Below, in pieces: positions 30,520 through 38,693 of a stretch of 39,893 bases of DNA. Under the pieces are notes generated by a model. The model had not been told where the DNA came from. It worked only from the letters and a program-made list of their open reading frames with translations, and ran no database searches. Every line of letters begins with the position of its first letter. The first letter of the stretch is position 1. Made by a program: the position numbers and the translations under genes. Source of the DNA: Terriglobia bacterium (GTDB lineage: Bacteria; Acidobacteriota; Terriglobia; Bryobacterales; UBA6623); assembly GCA_009838515.1 (NCBI GenBank), contig VXRL01000008.1, positions 1 to 39,893 on the forward strand, written 5' to 3'.

Positions 30520-31280
30520 GTCTATGGAGCAGTTGGAGGGCTTTCTTCCGCGCAGCACACTACGGACGAAACAGGCGGATTCAGAATCGATGCCAATTCA
30601 TCCAGCAACCTCATCATTCATGCCCAGTCCCCGAACCACTCGCTCACCAAGGGAGGTTCTCGAACTCCGAGGGAGCAATCCTTGCAGCCATCGCACTACT
30701 GATCAGCCGGACGATTCGGGGAAAGATCGTCGACTATATTGGCATCGGAATCCCCGGCGTGACCGTTGTAGCCCGTCATCACGAGCCCCGTAACCGAATC
30801 CCGCGCGTGTTGCGTAACGAAAGTTCGTCAAGCGACGAATCGGGTGAGTTCGTGCTCTGCAATGTGGGATTAGACGTTGCCCGTTACGTGGATAGTCTTG
30901 CTCCTAGTTATCCTCGTTCGCACTCTACGCGGCTTACGCTGGAAGTGGACGAGACATGGATCGGTAGAATCGGGCCGAAAGAACCTCAGGCCACCGTCGT
31001 CGTGAAGGTTGTTGACAGGTCTGGCCAGCCATTGGCAGGCGTTCCCACGTTTCTCTGCGCCGAGACCTCGCACTTCATCCCGTGGGCTCGCAGTCCGTGG
31101 CTGATACGGCAGGGGCTCACTCCGAGTCTGCTAGCGTCTCGATTCGGCAGTGCTCGATTCACCGGCGTCCCGCCAGGAGCGTTCACAATCGGAGCGAAGC
31201 CAGCAACGATCAGCTTGGAACGAGCAGTGGTTGCAGTCGCGATTCAAGAAGTGTCTATAACTCTGGTCGATCCGCGATGA
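30520..31280 (+). pseudogene. Cassette gene B, copy 2 (B'), frameshifted
   Basis: Three frames together track gene B. Frame one: VYGAVGGLSSAQHTTDETGG, then FRIDANSSSNLIIHAQSPNH (cf. copy 1). Near 30645 homology passes briefly to a second frame (SPREVLELRGSN) and near 30700 to a third, which runs open to 31280: IRGKIVDYIGIGIPGVTVVA, EFVLCNVGLDVARYVDSLAP, ATVVVKVVDRSGQPLAG, ARFTGVPPGAFTIG. The signal peptide and original start are missing. The stop still overlaps the ATG of C' (ATGA). A non-functional remnant unless sequencing errors are involved. Confidence 0.75.
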
Positions 31281-31813
31281 CTGTCCAGCGGGCGACACGG
31301 GTAAGCGCGTTGCTGGCGCGAGGAATCTTCGCTACAGGCGTTCTGGTGCTATCCGGCCTCCTTTGTCCGGCCAAGGCCATGGCTCGCGGACACGGCTGGA
31401 AGCAAGTCGAGCGACTTACGCTGGGCGTACGGGCCAGGGTGTGCCTGTTCGCCGCAGACCTGGCCTCTGGGCGAAAGTGCTTCAGGGGTCAGTTCGATTC
31501 GAGCGATAGCGACTCGATCACCTTGAGGCTTCCGGACCGACAGGGCCGGACATTCCCGCGAAACCTGATCCGCAAAGTAGGGATACGGAGGCCCATCTCG
31601 AAGCACTATGCCGGATGGATCGCGATAGGCGTAACCGTTGCCGTGACCTGGCTATTCTCGGCCGGGAACAGCGATCGTCCTTACCCCGGACTTTATGGCC
31701 CCGGAGCCGGCAGTGCCGCCCTTGGATTCTGGCGGCAGAGATGGCGCGCGATCTACCGGGCACCGACAGCGTCCTTGCGCACGGACAATCCGGGTGAAAA
31801 CTACATCGAATAG
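31277..31813 (+). CDS. Cassette gene C, copy 2: small membrane protein with beta-rich domain
   Basis: 178 residues from the ATG at 31277 inside the B' stop. Same layout as copy 1: N-terminal hydrophobic signal (about 17-36), WKQVERLTLGVRARVCLF, beta-rich core SGRKCFRGQFDSSDSDSITL and RTFPRNLIRKVGIRR, transmembrane helix GWIAIGVTVAVTWLF (about 113-128), then GSAALGFWRQRWRAIYRAP. It is intact although its partner B' is broken, so it may be under separate selection or the decay of B' is recent. Function unknown. Confidence 0.8.
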   Translation: MTVQRATRVSALLARGIFATGVLVLSGLLCPAKAMARGHGWKQVERLTLGVRARVCLFAADLASGRKCFRGQFDSSDSDSITLRLPDRQGRTFPRNLIRKVGIRRPISKHYAGWIAIGVTVAVTWLFSAGNSDRPYPGLYGPGAGSAALGFWRQRWRAIYRAPTASLRTDNPGENYIE

Positions 31814-32145
31814 TCACGAAAAGTTGCTTGGATCGCTTGACACTCCCGCTACCTCCGCCGATTCCGGGAACGGTCGATCCAGCAAACATTGACTGTCCGC
31901 GTGATCGCCCTGCCCGGACTTGCCATGCGCTCTTCGACAATATCGCGGGGAATGTCTGACTCGAATTCCTCCTCCAATTCGGCCTTGGTCGGCTGCTAGC
32001 TCGCCTTGACCAGTTGGGCGGTCTCGCGTTTCGGCAGGGCAGGGCTTGGTCGATTCGCTCATGGTGCTACGCTGTCCTCTGCGGGGGGGGTACGACGTTC
32101 TGCTTTTGTTCGTCTGACCACGAACCGCCTCCCCTCGCACCACTC
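31814..32145. other. Intergenic with decayed small gene on the minus strand
   Basis: On the minus strand around 32065-31880, LPKRETAQLVKAS, a TAG, then QPTKAELEEEFESDIPRDIV run in one frame and read like a small hydrophilic bacterial protein, but the ATG at 32062 is in another frame. Probably a remnant once downstream of the methyltransferase fragment. Confidence 0.35.
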
Positions 32146-32754
32146 CTACGTTTGCAGCTTGGCCTTGAGGTACTCCATGCCCCGGTCGCACTTGATGCGG
32201 TCGCAGTTGCCGTAGGGCAGCTGGAGGTTCTGGATATAGCCCGTGCCGCCGTTCTTCTGGGCGATGATGTGGTCCACCTCTAGATGCTGCGGCTTGAAGT
32301 GCTCGCCGCAGCCCGCGCGGCTCCCGCCCTGCTCGCCGTAGAGCTTCGTCTGGTTCGCCGGGCTGTTGTGCGGCGGTACCCCGCCCAGGCCCGTCCTGAG
32401 CGGGATGTCGATTCGGACCGCGCCCTTGTACATCACGCCGACCTCGCGGTACATGCGCGCCCGTACCAGTTCGGCTGCCTTGGGCGAGACATCGATCCCG
32501 GTCCACTTGCGCTCGCCCACCAGCGCTGCCGCGATGCTGGCCGTGGCGCATCCGCAGAACGGGTCCAGCGCCGCTCTGCCGGAATTGGTGCTCGCCGCAA
32601 TGATCCGGTGCAGCATTGCCAGCGGCTTCTGCGTCGGGTACCCTACCCGTTCCTTGCCGTTCCGGTTCAGCACGGATTTCTCCCACCACTCTGGGCACGT
32701 TCTCGCCGCCTCCTTGTCGGTCGATATCGATTGCCGGATGCCGTCCCTGAACAT
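32146..32754 (-). pseudogene. DNA methyltransferase C-terminal part fused to an HNH domain (5'-truncated)
   Basis: 202 residues. GYPTQKPLAMLHRIIAAS (38-55) and ALDPFCGCATASIAAAL (62-78), GIDVS are the AdoMet-binding part of a beta-class N6/N4 DNA methyltransferase. In that class the DPPY catalytic motif lies upstream and is absent here, so the N-terminus is missing. A Cys-type HNH follows: AGCGEHFKPQHLEVDHIIAQ (Cys149, His162), GGTGYIQNLQLPYGNC (Asn176), DRIKCDRGMEYLKAKL. Full-length fusions of this kind pair modification with a nuclease. The ATG at 32754 is only the first in frame. The sigma gene ends 73 bases upstream. Confidence 0.75.
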
Positions 32755-32827
32755 TCCGCAGGAATTCCGCTATGGCTGGCAACAGGGGCCAGAACCGGCC
32801 GCGATCTGCTTGTGAGCGACCGGCACC

Positions 32828-33406
32828 TCAGGGCCGTTTCTTCTCCCGTCGCTCGCGAGCTTCCAAGCGATCTCGCAGCTTACGGAGACTGCGGCCTAGC
32901 CGCGTGGCGGCATTGGAGCCGGAGATGCCCAACTGCCGGGCTGTCTCGCTGGTGGACAGTTCCTGCTCCAGGCGCAAGCGCATCACCTGGCGATACGGCT
33001 CCGGCAGGCACCCTGCCAGTTCGCGCAGCTCTGCCAGCATTTGGCGGTCAATGGCCAAGTCCTCGGGGCTCGGAGCCGGGTCTTTCAGTTCTGCCTCCGG
33101 GACTTCCGGGATAACCAGTACGCGCCGCTGGGCCCGGCGAATGTCTCTGGCCTTGTTCGCAACGATGGCCCGGACCCAGTGACAGGCTGTCTTGCCGCCT
33201 CGGAAGCCGTGGATGCCTTGCAGAACCTTGACCCAAGAGCCCTGCAGGGCATTTTCGGCCAAGCTGTCCTCGCCGACGATGCATCGGGCTACAGGGCGAA
33301 AGTGTCGGCTGCAGCAGGCCGTCCATTCTTTTGCCGCGCCGAGATCTTCGAGCAGCGGGCAGGATTCAGGGAGGGAAGCGGATGGAGGGTAGCGCGTTTC
33401 GGGCAA
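32828..33406 (-). CDS. ECF-like sigma-70 factor, copy 2
   Basis: 192 residues. The likely start is a TTG at 33406 with ggag 6 bases upstream; no ATG gives the full conserved N-terminus. Region 2: HFRPVARCIVGEDSLAENAL, FRGGKTACHWVRAIVANKAR, DIRRAQRR. Region 4: LPEPYRQVMRLRLEQELSTS, ETARQLGISGSNAATRLGRS. Paralogous to the factor at 29426-29986 across its length, with a diverged linker. It is downstream of A''-B''-C'' on the same strand, mirroring copy 1. No anti-sigma gene next to it. Confidence 0.86.
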   Translation of the reverse strand: MPETRYPPSASLPESCPLLEDLGAAKEWTACCSRHFRPVARCIVGEDSLAENALQGSWVKVLQGIHGFRGGKTACHWVRAIVANKARDIRRAQRRVLVIPEVPEAELKDPAPSPEDLAIDRQMLAELRELAGCLPEPYRQVMRLRLEQELSTSETARQLGISGSNAATRLGRSLRKLRDRLEARERREKKRP

Positions 33407-33879
33407 CAGGTACTCCGAGGCCGCAGGGCATGTCGTGCTGCCGCCTTAATGTTAAATATTGTAAACCACGCTTTACCGGTGTGCGTTGCTCTCCTTCCGG
33501 TTGCTGGCAACAGTCTCGAAACTGTATCCGATTGCTCGAGCATCCATGCGCGTGTCGCTCAGGTTCGCCGACCCGTTGCAGGGTTTCCGGCATCGTGTGC
33601 GATCGGGCTCTGAATCCCAGTCGCAGCCACTGACTGCCAGCTAGCTGACGTGCGAGAGACAGCAAGGATCGATCCATGGGCCTGGAGGGATTACCGCAGC
33701 GGCAGAAGTTCCTATGCTTGCGACGCGAGACAGTCGGTTCGCCCTACGTGGGGCTTCGGCAGACAACTCGGAAGCGAACCAGGTATTCCGTCTAGCGGCA
33801 TGACGCCGAGTTGGAGGCGGGAGCCGGCTGCTGACAGCGCGGCGCGCGCACGTCGCTCATGAACCGCCCTGTCCCGATT
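33407..33879. other. Intergenic, sigma promoter region
   Basis: 473 bases without a recognised gene. An A+T-rich patch at 33444-33466 (minus strand ggtttacaatatttaac) probably holds the promoter of the sigma gene; no clear boxes. Confidence 0.4.
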
Positions 33880-34454
33880 TCACGGTCGGGGACGTAACTC
33901 TGCTGCTTCGCTTGGCGAACATGTGGTCCTGACCCCGCTCTGTTGGATTCTGTGCGCGGGTGGTACGTTGTAGATTTCGCCCATCTCGGAAACCTTGAGG
34001 GCAATCAGAAGAGACGGAAGAGTCACCAAACCGTGCAGTCCAGCCATGAAGGGCACGGAGAGCTTGTCGGTCCGGTCAACCCAGCCTAGGAAGGCTTGCG
34101 GTGCCCCCCGACAACTCCCGCGGTGATCCAGCCTGCGCGCCGCTTCCTGATCGGACGAATCGCGCTCACTCTCCGCACGGCCCGTCGATCCAGTGTTCGC
34201 GATTGCCCCTCTGGAAGCAGCACCGTCTCAGTCTCGGCGGTGGCCGAGGCGAACCGGCCCCGGATCTTTCGCTTCCCCCGAGGAGCTTCGTCGCTTTAGA
34301 GCACAATCGCCACCCGCCTGCTAGGCTCAACTGCCTGCACTGCGGACCATTCGGTCCTGACCCTAGCCATTGCCGGTAGGCCGGCCAAGAGCAGCACCGC
34401 CACCATCCCGTGCAGCCTTGGCGCTCCTGCGGTGATTCTGTCCAGGTAGGTCAT
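33880..34454 (-). pseudogene. Cassette gene C, copy 3 (C''), broken
   Basis: Starts with the ATG at 34454 overlapping the stop of B'' (ATGA). A signal-like N-terminus (GMVAVLLLAGLPAMA) and WSAVQAVEPSRRVAIV match C; an in-frame TAA at 34298-34296 stops it after 52 codons. The same frame then continues KRKIRGRFASATAET, GQSRTLDRRAVRRVS, RRAGWITAGVVGG, paralleling copies 1 and 2, until a G6 run (34103-34108). There a one-base shift moves homology to another frame through GLHGLVTLPSLLIAL to EIYNVPPA (cf. QVYRAP) and a TGA at 33880. Two lesions, so a pseudogene. Confidence 0.75.
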
Positions 34455-35383
34455 TGTGCACGCAGATCAAGCCGCAACTGTTGGCCCTCGATAACCGATG
34501 CCCGCTCTTCAACCTCGCCCAAGCGGCCTTTCGCCCGCACGATGATGCGGCCGGGTGGCACCCCGGTGAACCGAACAGTACCCAGTGGCGACGTCGTTGT
34601 TCGCTGCCCGAACGATCTGTAGTGCAGCCAAGATCCGTGCTCCTCGGGAGCGCGCCCGGCCGGATCTGCAATCAGCGTCACCGCGACTCCACCCGAGGGC
34701 TCATCGTCTGCGCCGCGGAGGCTGGCTACCACCGTGGCTCCGGAATTCCGCAGCACGATCTCCTCGAGCGGTTGGCCCGCTCCCAGGTTGACCGTGAATT
34801 GTTGCGACGTGACGGCAACATGGCTCCTGACATGGACATCGATCACGAAAGGGACGCCCGCCCCGACATTGCGGAACTTGAAGCGGCCGTCTCCGGCCGT
34901 GATCTCCTCGGAATCAAGCGCCACAGTCCGAATCGGCCTGCCCGGCTCGTGGTAACGGACTCGGAGGGAAGCACCCGGCACGCCGTTCCCGCCGACGTCA
35001 ACCACCCGTCCCTCGACAGCTTGTCCCACGGGCAGGAGAAACGCGAGAGCGACAGAGCCTGAAGTGCCAGATGCAACCAGTTCCTCTGCAGAAGCATGGT
35101 CCGGTGCCCTGGCGTGGACCACGAGGCCTTTAGCGGTATCAGCATGGATTCGGAACGCACCGGTCTTGCCGACAGGAGAATGGCTCACGACAAGCGGCGG
35201 CCCCTTCTCAATTACGGTGATGGTTCCGCTGATGCTCTCGCCGTTCCTGTTCCGCAGCGTGCCGACCAGCTCGACGGGGGCGCCCGACGCTTGCAGCGCT
35301 AGCAAGACGGCAAGCCCCGTGGTTGCCATCGCTCGGCATGATTGCTGCATATTGGTCCTGCATGCCTGTTGACTGCCTGTCAT
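34451..35383 (-). CDS. Cassette gene B, copy 3: exported carboxypeptidase-regulatory-like protein
   Basis: 310 residues from the ATG at 35383, chosen because aggaagag lies 5 bases upstream; a TTG at 35404 is possible. Signal peptide around 19-34 (TTGLAVLLALQASGAP). Domains follow copy 1: ISGTITVIEKGPPLVVSHSP, GAFRIHADTAKGLVVHARAP, GRVVDVGGNGVPGASLRVRY, GRFKFRNVGAGVPFVIDVHV, ATVVASLRGADDEPSGGV, and VRFTGVPPGRIIVRAKG. A beta-sandwich protein acting outside the cytoplasm; no catalytic residues seen. 14 bases downstream of A'' and overlapping C'' by ATGA. Confidence 0.85.
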   Translation of the reverse strand: MTGSQQACRTNMQQSCRAMATTGLAVLLALQASGAPVELVGTLRNRNGESISGTITVIEKGPPLVVSHSPVGKTGAFRIHADTAKGLVVHARAPDHASAEELVASGTSGSVALAFLLPVGQAVEGRVVDVGGNGVPGASLRVRYHEPGRPIRTVALDSEEITAGDGRFKFRNVGAGVPFVIDVHVRSHVAVTSQQFTVNLGAGQPLEEIVLRNSGATVVASLRGADDEPSGGVAVTLIADPAGRAPEEHGSWLHYRSFGQRTTTSPLGTVRFTGVPPGRIIVRAKGRLGEVEERASVIEGQQLRLDLRAQ

Positions 35384-35397
35384 AAGATCTCTTCCTG

Positions 35398-36177
35398 CTA
35401 CCAATGCCAGTCACAGGCGTCAACGAGCTGGGCCGATGCTTTCATGCGGAGTTCGGCCTCGACGTGGACCGTGGAACTTGTGGACCTCGTCATGGCCACC
35501 CAGCCCGACTTGCGTTCGGGACAGCTATCGCGGTCGCACGAACCGAGGGTCACTACTGTCCCCGGAAAGTACAGGGATTCGATCAGGACGTCGCGCTCCG
35601 GGCTGTCGAGTTCGTAGATTGTCATGTAGTTCTCGCTCTGGCGGATGTCCCATCCTTCGACAGAGGCACACACGACTGGAGGATCGGCGTCGTAATCTGC
35701 CGGGTCTGGACAGAAAGCTGTTTCCCGGAATTCCATGACGCCGTGCGTGACGATTCCGTCGGATTTCTGCGAGCGGTGATCCGAGGAGTTGTAGTAGGCG
35801 GAATTCGGTGGCGTGTACTCCGCATAAGCAGTGCAAGAATTCCACTGGAACTTCCGGTCCTTCCTCTTCCACCCCTTGAACTGGTCCGTGTTTTCCTTGT
35901 TACCGTAATGCGAGGATACGCCCCAGTTGCCCCACGGAGGATCGTGCCATTGCGTAGGAAACGTTACCGGGGCGCATTCGGCGTCGAGATATCCGCTAAC
36001 TTTGCGGTAGCGGTTCTGCCCACCGAAGGAAATCACACATGTCTCTGCGCTGATCTGTGCAAGGAGCGTGCCTCCAACGGATACAGACAAGCTCGCCAGG
36101 GCTAGAACCCATGGCACCATCATCAGGACGGACTCGATTTTTCTTGCCAAACGTGGTCTGATCGCCAGTACTTTCAT
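35398..36177 (-). CDS. Cassette gene A, copy 3: secreted WGNWG/Cys protein
   Basis: 259 residues; the ATG at 36177 follows taggagg by 5 bases. Hydrophobic signal about 18-40 (VLMMVPWVLALASLSVSVGG). Shares with copy 1 ETC, PWGNWGVSSHYG (81-92), DQFKGWKRKDRKFQWNSCT, an LYFPGTVVTLGSCDRDSC block and the Arg/Met-rich last strand, ending in DACDWHW. Six or more Cys line up, consistent with disulfide bonds. The two copies are strongly diverged outside these motifs. First gene of the minus-strand set A''-B''-C''-sigma. Function unknown. Confidence 0.85.
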   Translation of the reverse strand: MKVLAIRPRLARKIESVLMMVPWVLALASLSVSVGGTLLAQISAETCVISFGGQNRYRKVSGYLDAECAPVTFPTQWHDPPWGNWGVSSHYGNKENTDQFKGWKRKDRKFQWNSCTAYAEYTPPNSAYYNSSDHRSQKSDGIVTHGVMEFRETAFCPDPADYDADPPVVCASVEGWDIRQSENYMTIYELDSPERDVLIESLYFPGTVVTLGSCDRDSCPERKSGWVAMTRSTSSTVHVEAELRMKASAQLVDACDWHW

Positions 36178-36573
36178 TTCGGCCTCCTACCCCGAATGAC
36201 TCCCGTGAGGCACCATCCAGCACACTTTTTTTCTCCCTAGACATCAAAGGCGGGACCTGCCTCAACTAACCGAGCCGCAATACGCTTAAATCGACCTGTC
36301 CGCAACAGAACGGCTTATCGGTCACGAGTTGGGGTGAACCGCTGGGCTTCCCCGCCTTGCTGCTAGCCTGCCCATGGGCAGGGTCCCACCATCTGTCGCC
36401 CTCGTCGCGCTGCTCATGCTTACGGCGGGCGGGCAAGACACAGCCCAACTCGTCGAGCGCTTTCAACTCTTCTGCCCCTGCCGTCAGGGAGTTCGAGCGC
36501 AAGATTCTTGACCGGATGAGTTTGCGGGAACCTGCACCCGACCCTCATAATCGGGGCGTAGGTGTCGAGTCTC
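36178..36573. other. Divergent intergenic region
   Basis: 396 bases between gene A'' (-) and the DUF1549/DUF1553 gene (+). Contains the palindrome at 36367-36382. A 45-codon frame from the ATG at 36374 (MGRVPPSVALVALLMLTAGG, signal-like) to 36511 is open but has no family and is probably a remnant. Confidence 0.4.
36367..36382. repeat. 16-bp perfect palindrome in a divergent promoter region
   Basis: cctgcccatgggcagg. Situated about 190 bases upstream of both flanking genes; a candidate operator. Seen directly; the role is a guess. Confidence 0.4.
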
Positions 36574-38664
36574 ATGCGGCAGCACTCGCGCGATGCTCTC
36601 CCAGCATGGACGCTAGCAGTTCTGCTTGCGGGCCCGGCACTGGCCGAAGGACTTGAAGCAATCAACGGGGAAGCGTCCGTTCCCGACCATGGCGGCTGCA
36701 CTTTCTTCAGTCCAGGGCAGCCGGGCCGTTTCGATTGGAGCCAGTCCGAAGACCTGCGGGCGATGACCGTACGCGCCAAGGCCACACGAGATGCAATGGC
36801 CGTGATCCCGGAGCCACGCAGTTCGCCCGTCCCATTCCGGCTCCAGACCGACGCGAGGCAGGTCACAGCCGGTGCTATGGCGTGCGAGGGGATCGATGAC
36901 TGCGTACAGCAAACCGCCGAGGCGGCTGGCATTCCCTTGGCGAACCTGACTGCCGATGCTGAGTTCCTAAGGCGTCTGCGCTTGGACCTGACGGGGCGCA
37001 TACCCACCCGGCACGAGGTGGTCCGTTTTCTGGCCGATCCGTCAGATAACAAGCGACAGGGTCTCGTAGACTCGCTGCTCGGCATGCCGGAATGGGCGGA
37101 CCGCTGGGCGCTGTTTTTCGGCGACCTGTTCCGGAATACCGTCCGTACCGACGGTGTGAACCGCCGGGTGCACGGGCGCGACTCGCTGCACCTGTACCTG
37201 CTCGAGTCTCTGCGGTCGAACAAGCCGTACGACCGGATGGTGCGGGAAATGCTGGCTGCCGAGGGCACGAGTGACGGCCGGGTATATCCAGACAGCTTCG
37301 CCAGCTTTGAGGAGTACGAACGGGTTTACAAGGATCTACAGTCCAACCCCGTGCGGGCCTCTCCGGTCGGGTACGTGGTCGGCGCGCGCACGCCGGGTGG
37401 TCCGCCTCAGGACACCTACGACGCGCTGGCTTACCGGGCGGCGCGGGACTTCCTCGGGATGTCGACAGTGGATTGCGTGCTTTGCCACGATGGGAAAGGA
37501 CGGCTCGATGGCGTCAGCGCCTGGGGGGCGCGGGCTACGCGTCTTGAGGTATGGGGCTTGGCCGCGTTCTTCTCGGACTTGCCCCCCATCCGGAAGTGGA
37601 CCCCACGGGTAAGCAGGGAGAGCCGCCGAGTGCCTGTCAGGTACTTCGTGATCCAGGATCGGCCGTCCACTTCCCGGGACATCGACGCCGAAGGTGGCGA
37701 ACCGGGGCGTTATCTAGCCTGGACGCAGGGCGGCAACCGGCCAGACAGACTGCATGAAGAGCGCCGCGTGGCACCCGCGTACCCCTTCGCGGCGTCACCG
37801 GTCGATCCTCAAGTGCGGCTCAGGGAGCAAGTCGGGTTCTATTTGACCAGCGATCCGCAATTCGCACGGGCGGCTGTCAATTACATCTGGCGGGAGTTCT
37901 TCGCTAGGGGACTGGTCGAGCCCGCCGACCAGTTTGATCCGGATCGGCTCGACCTCGCTGCCCCGCCAGCAGGAGAGTGGGAGGTTCAGCCTTCGCATCC
38001 TAGGCTGCTCGAATGGCTGGCGAACGGCTTTCGCGCAAGCGGATTCGACTTAAAATGGCTCATGCGGGAGATTGTGACATCGCAGACGTACCAGCTGTCC
38101 TCACGGTACGACGGCGTGTTCAATCCGCAGTACGAGCGCTTGTATGTCCGCCACAACGCGCGGCGTCTCAGCGCCGAGCAGATTCATGACGCGATCTTGA
38201 TCGCAAGCGGCAGGCGGACGAGTTACGACGTTTCGCCGACGCTCCAGAACGTGCCACTGGCGATGCAGCTTCCCGACGTGAATAATGTGATTCCCGGCCG
38301 GGGCAGGAATGCCGTCGGAGCCCGAAATTTACTGTGGGCGTTCCTTCCGGGCGACCGGCGGCGGACCCCGAGGAGTGGCGCAGCAAGCCCGCTGCAAGCG
38401 CTCAACCTGATGAACAACCCGTTCGTGCTCCGCCACGCTGCCTACAGCGCCAATGGGGGCACCCTCGCCGAACTGATTACCGAGCCGGACGATGGCTTGG
38501 TGACAGGCATGTACCTGAGCGTTCTGGGCCGGCCTCCCAGCGCGGACGAGCTGGAGATGGCGGTCACATACTTGGGCGAGGGGCGGAATAGGCAGCGCCG
38601 CGACCGGGCCGAAGACTTGATGTGGGCGCTGCTCAATCGGACAGAGTTCTACACGAACTACTGA
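36574..38664 (+). CDS. DUF1549/DUF1553 exported protein
   Basis: 696 residues from the ATG at 36574; a GTG at 36562 would add four. Signal peptide (about 4-24, DALPAWTLAVLLAGPALA). DUF1549 region about 110-330: EFLRRLRLDLTGRIPTRHEV, WADRWALFFGDLFRNT, and a c-type heme motif CVLCH in VDCVLCHDGKGRLDG. DUF1553 region about 400-690: NYIWREFFARGLVEP, HPRLLEWLANGF, WLMREIVTSQTYQLSS, GAASPLQALNLMNNPFV, then the C-terminal MYLSVLGRPPSADEL. It is followed after 29 bases by the DUF1501 gene, its usual partner. Such pairs abound in Planctomycetota and Acidobacteriota; a periplasmic role in polysaccharide breakdown has been proposed, not shown. Confidence 0.9.
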   Translation: MRQHSRDALPAWTLAVLLAGPALAEGLEAINGEASVPDHGGCTFFSPGQPGRFDWSQSEDLRAMTVRAKATRDAMAVIPEPRSSPVPFRLQTDARQVTAGAMACEGIDDCVQQTAEAAGIPLANLTADAEFLRRLRLDLTGRIPTRHEVVRFLADPSDNKRQGLVDSLLGMPEWADRWALFFGDLFRNTVRTDGVNRRVHGRDSLHLYLLESLRSNKPYDRMVREMLAAEGTSDGRVYPDSFASFEEYERVYKDLQSNPVRASPVGYVVGARTPGGPPQDTYDALAYRAARDFLGMSTVDCVLCHDGKGRLDGVSAWGARATRLEVWGLAAFFSDLPPIRKWTPRVSRESRRVPVRYFVIQDRPSTSRDIDAEGGEPGRYLAWTQGGNRPDRLHEERRVAPAYPFAASPVDPQVRLREQVGFYLTSDPQFARAAVNYIWREFFARGLVEPADQFDPDRLDLAAPPAGEWEVQPSHPRLLEWLANGFRASGFDLKWLMREIVTSQTYQLSSRYDGVFNPQYERLYVRHNARRLSAEQIHDAILIASGRRTSYDVSPTLQNVPLAMQLPDVNNVIPGRGRNAVGARNLLWAFLPGDRRRTPRSGAASPLQALNLMNNPFVLRHAAYSANGGTLAELITEPDDGLVTGMYLSVLGRPPSADELEMAVTYLGEGRNRQRRDRAEDLMWALLNRTEFYTNY

Positions 38665-38693
38665 GGGTCTGCGGTCCGGGCACGAGGGGAGCC

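Noticed and set aside
31814..32782. 322-codon minus-strand frame
   Set aside because: Out of frame with the clear methyltransferase-HNH motifs; low-complexity Arg/Gly-rich translation.
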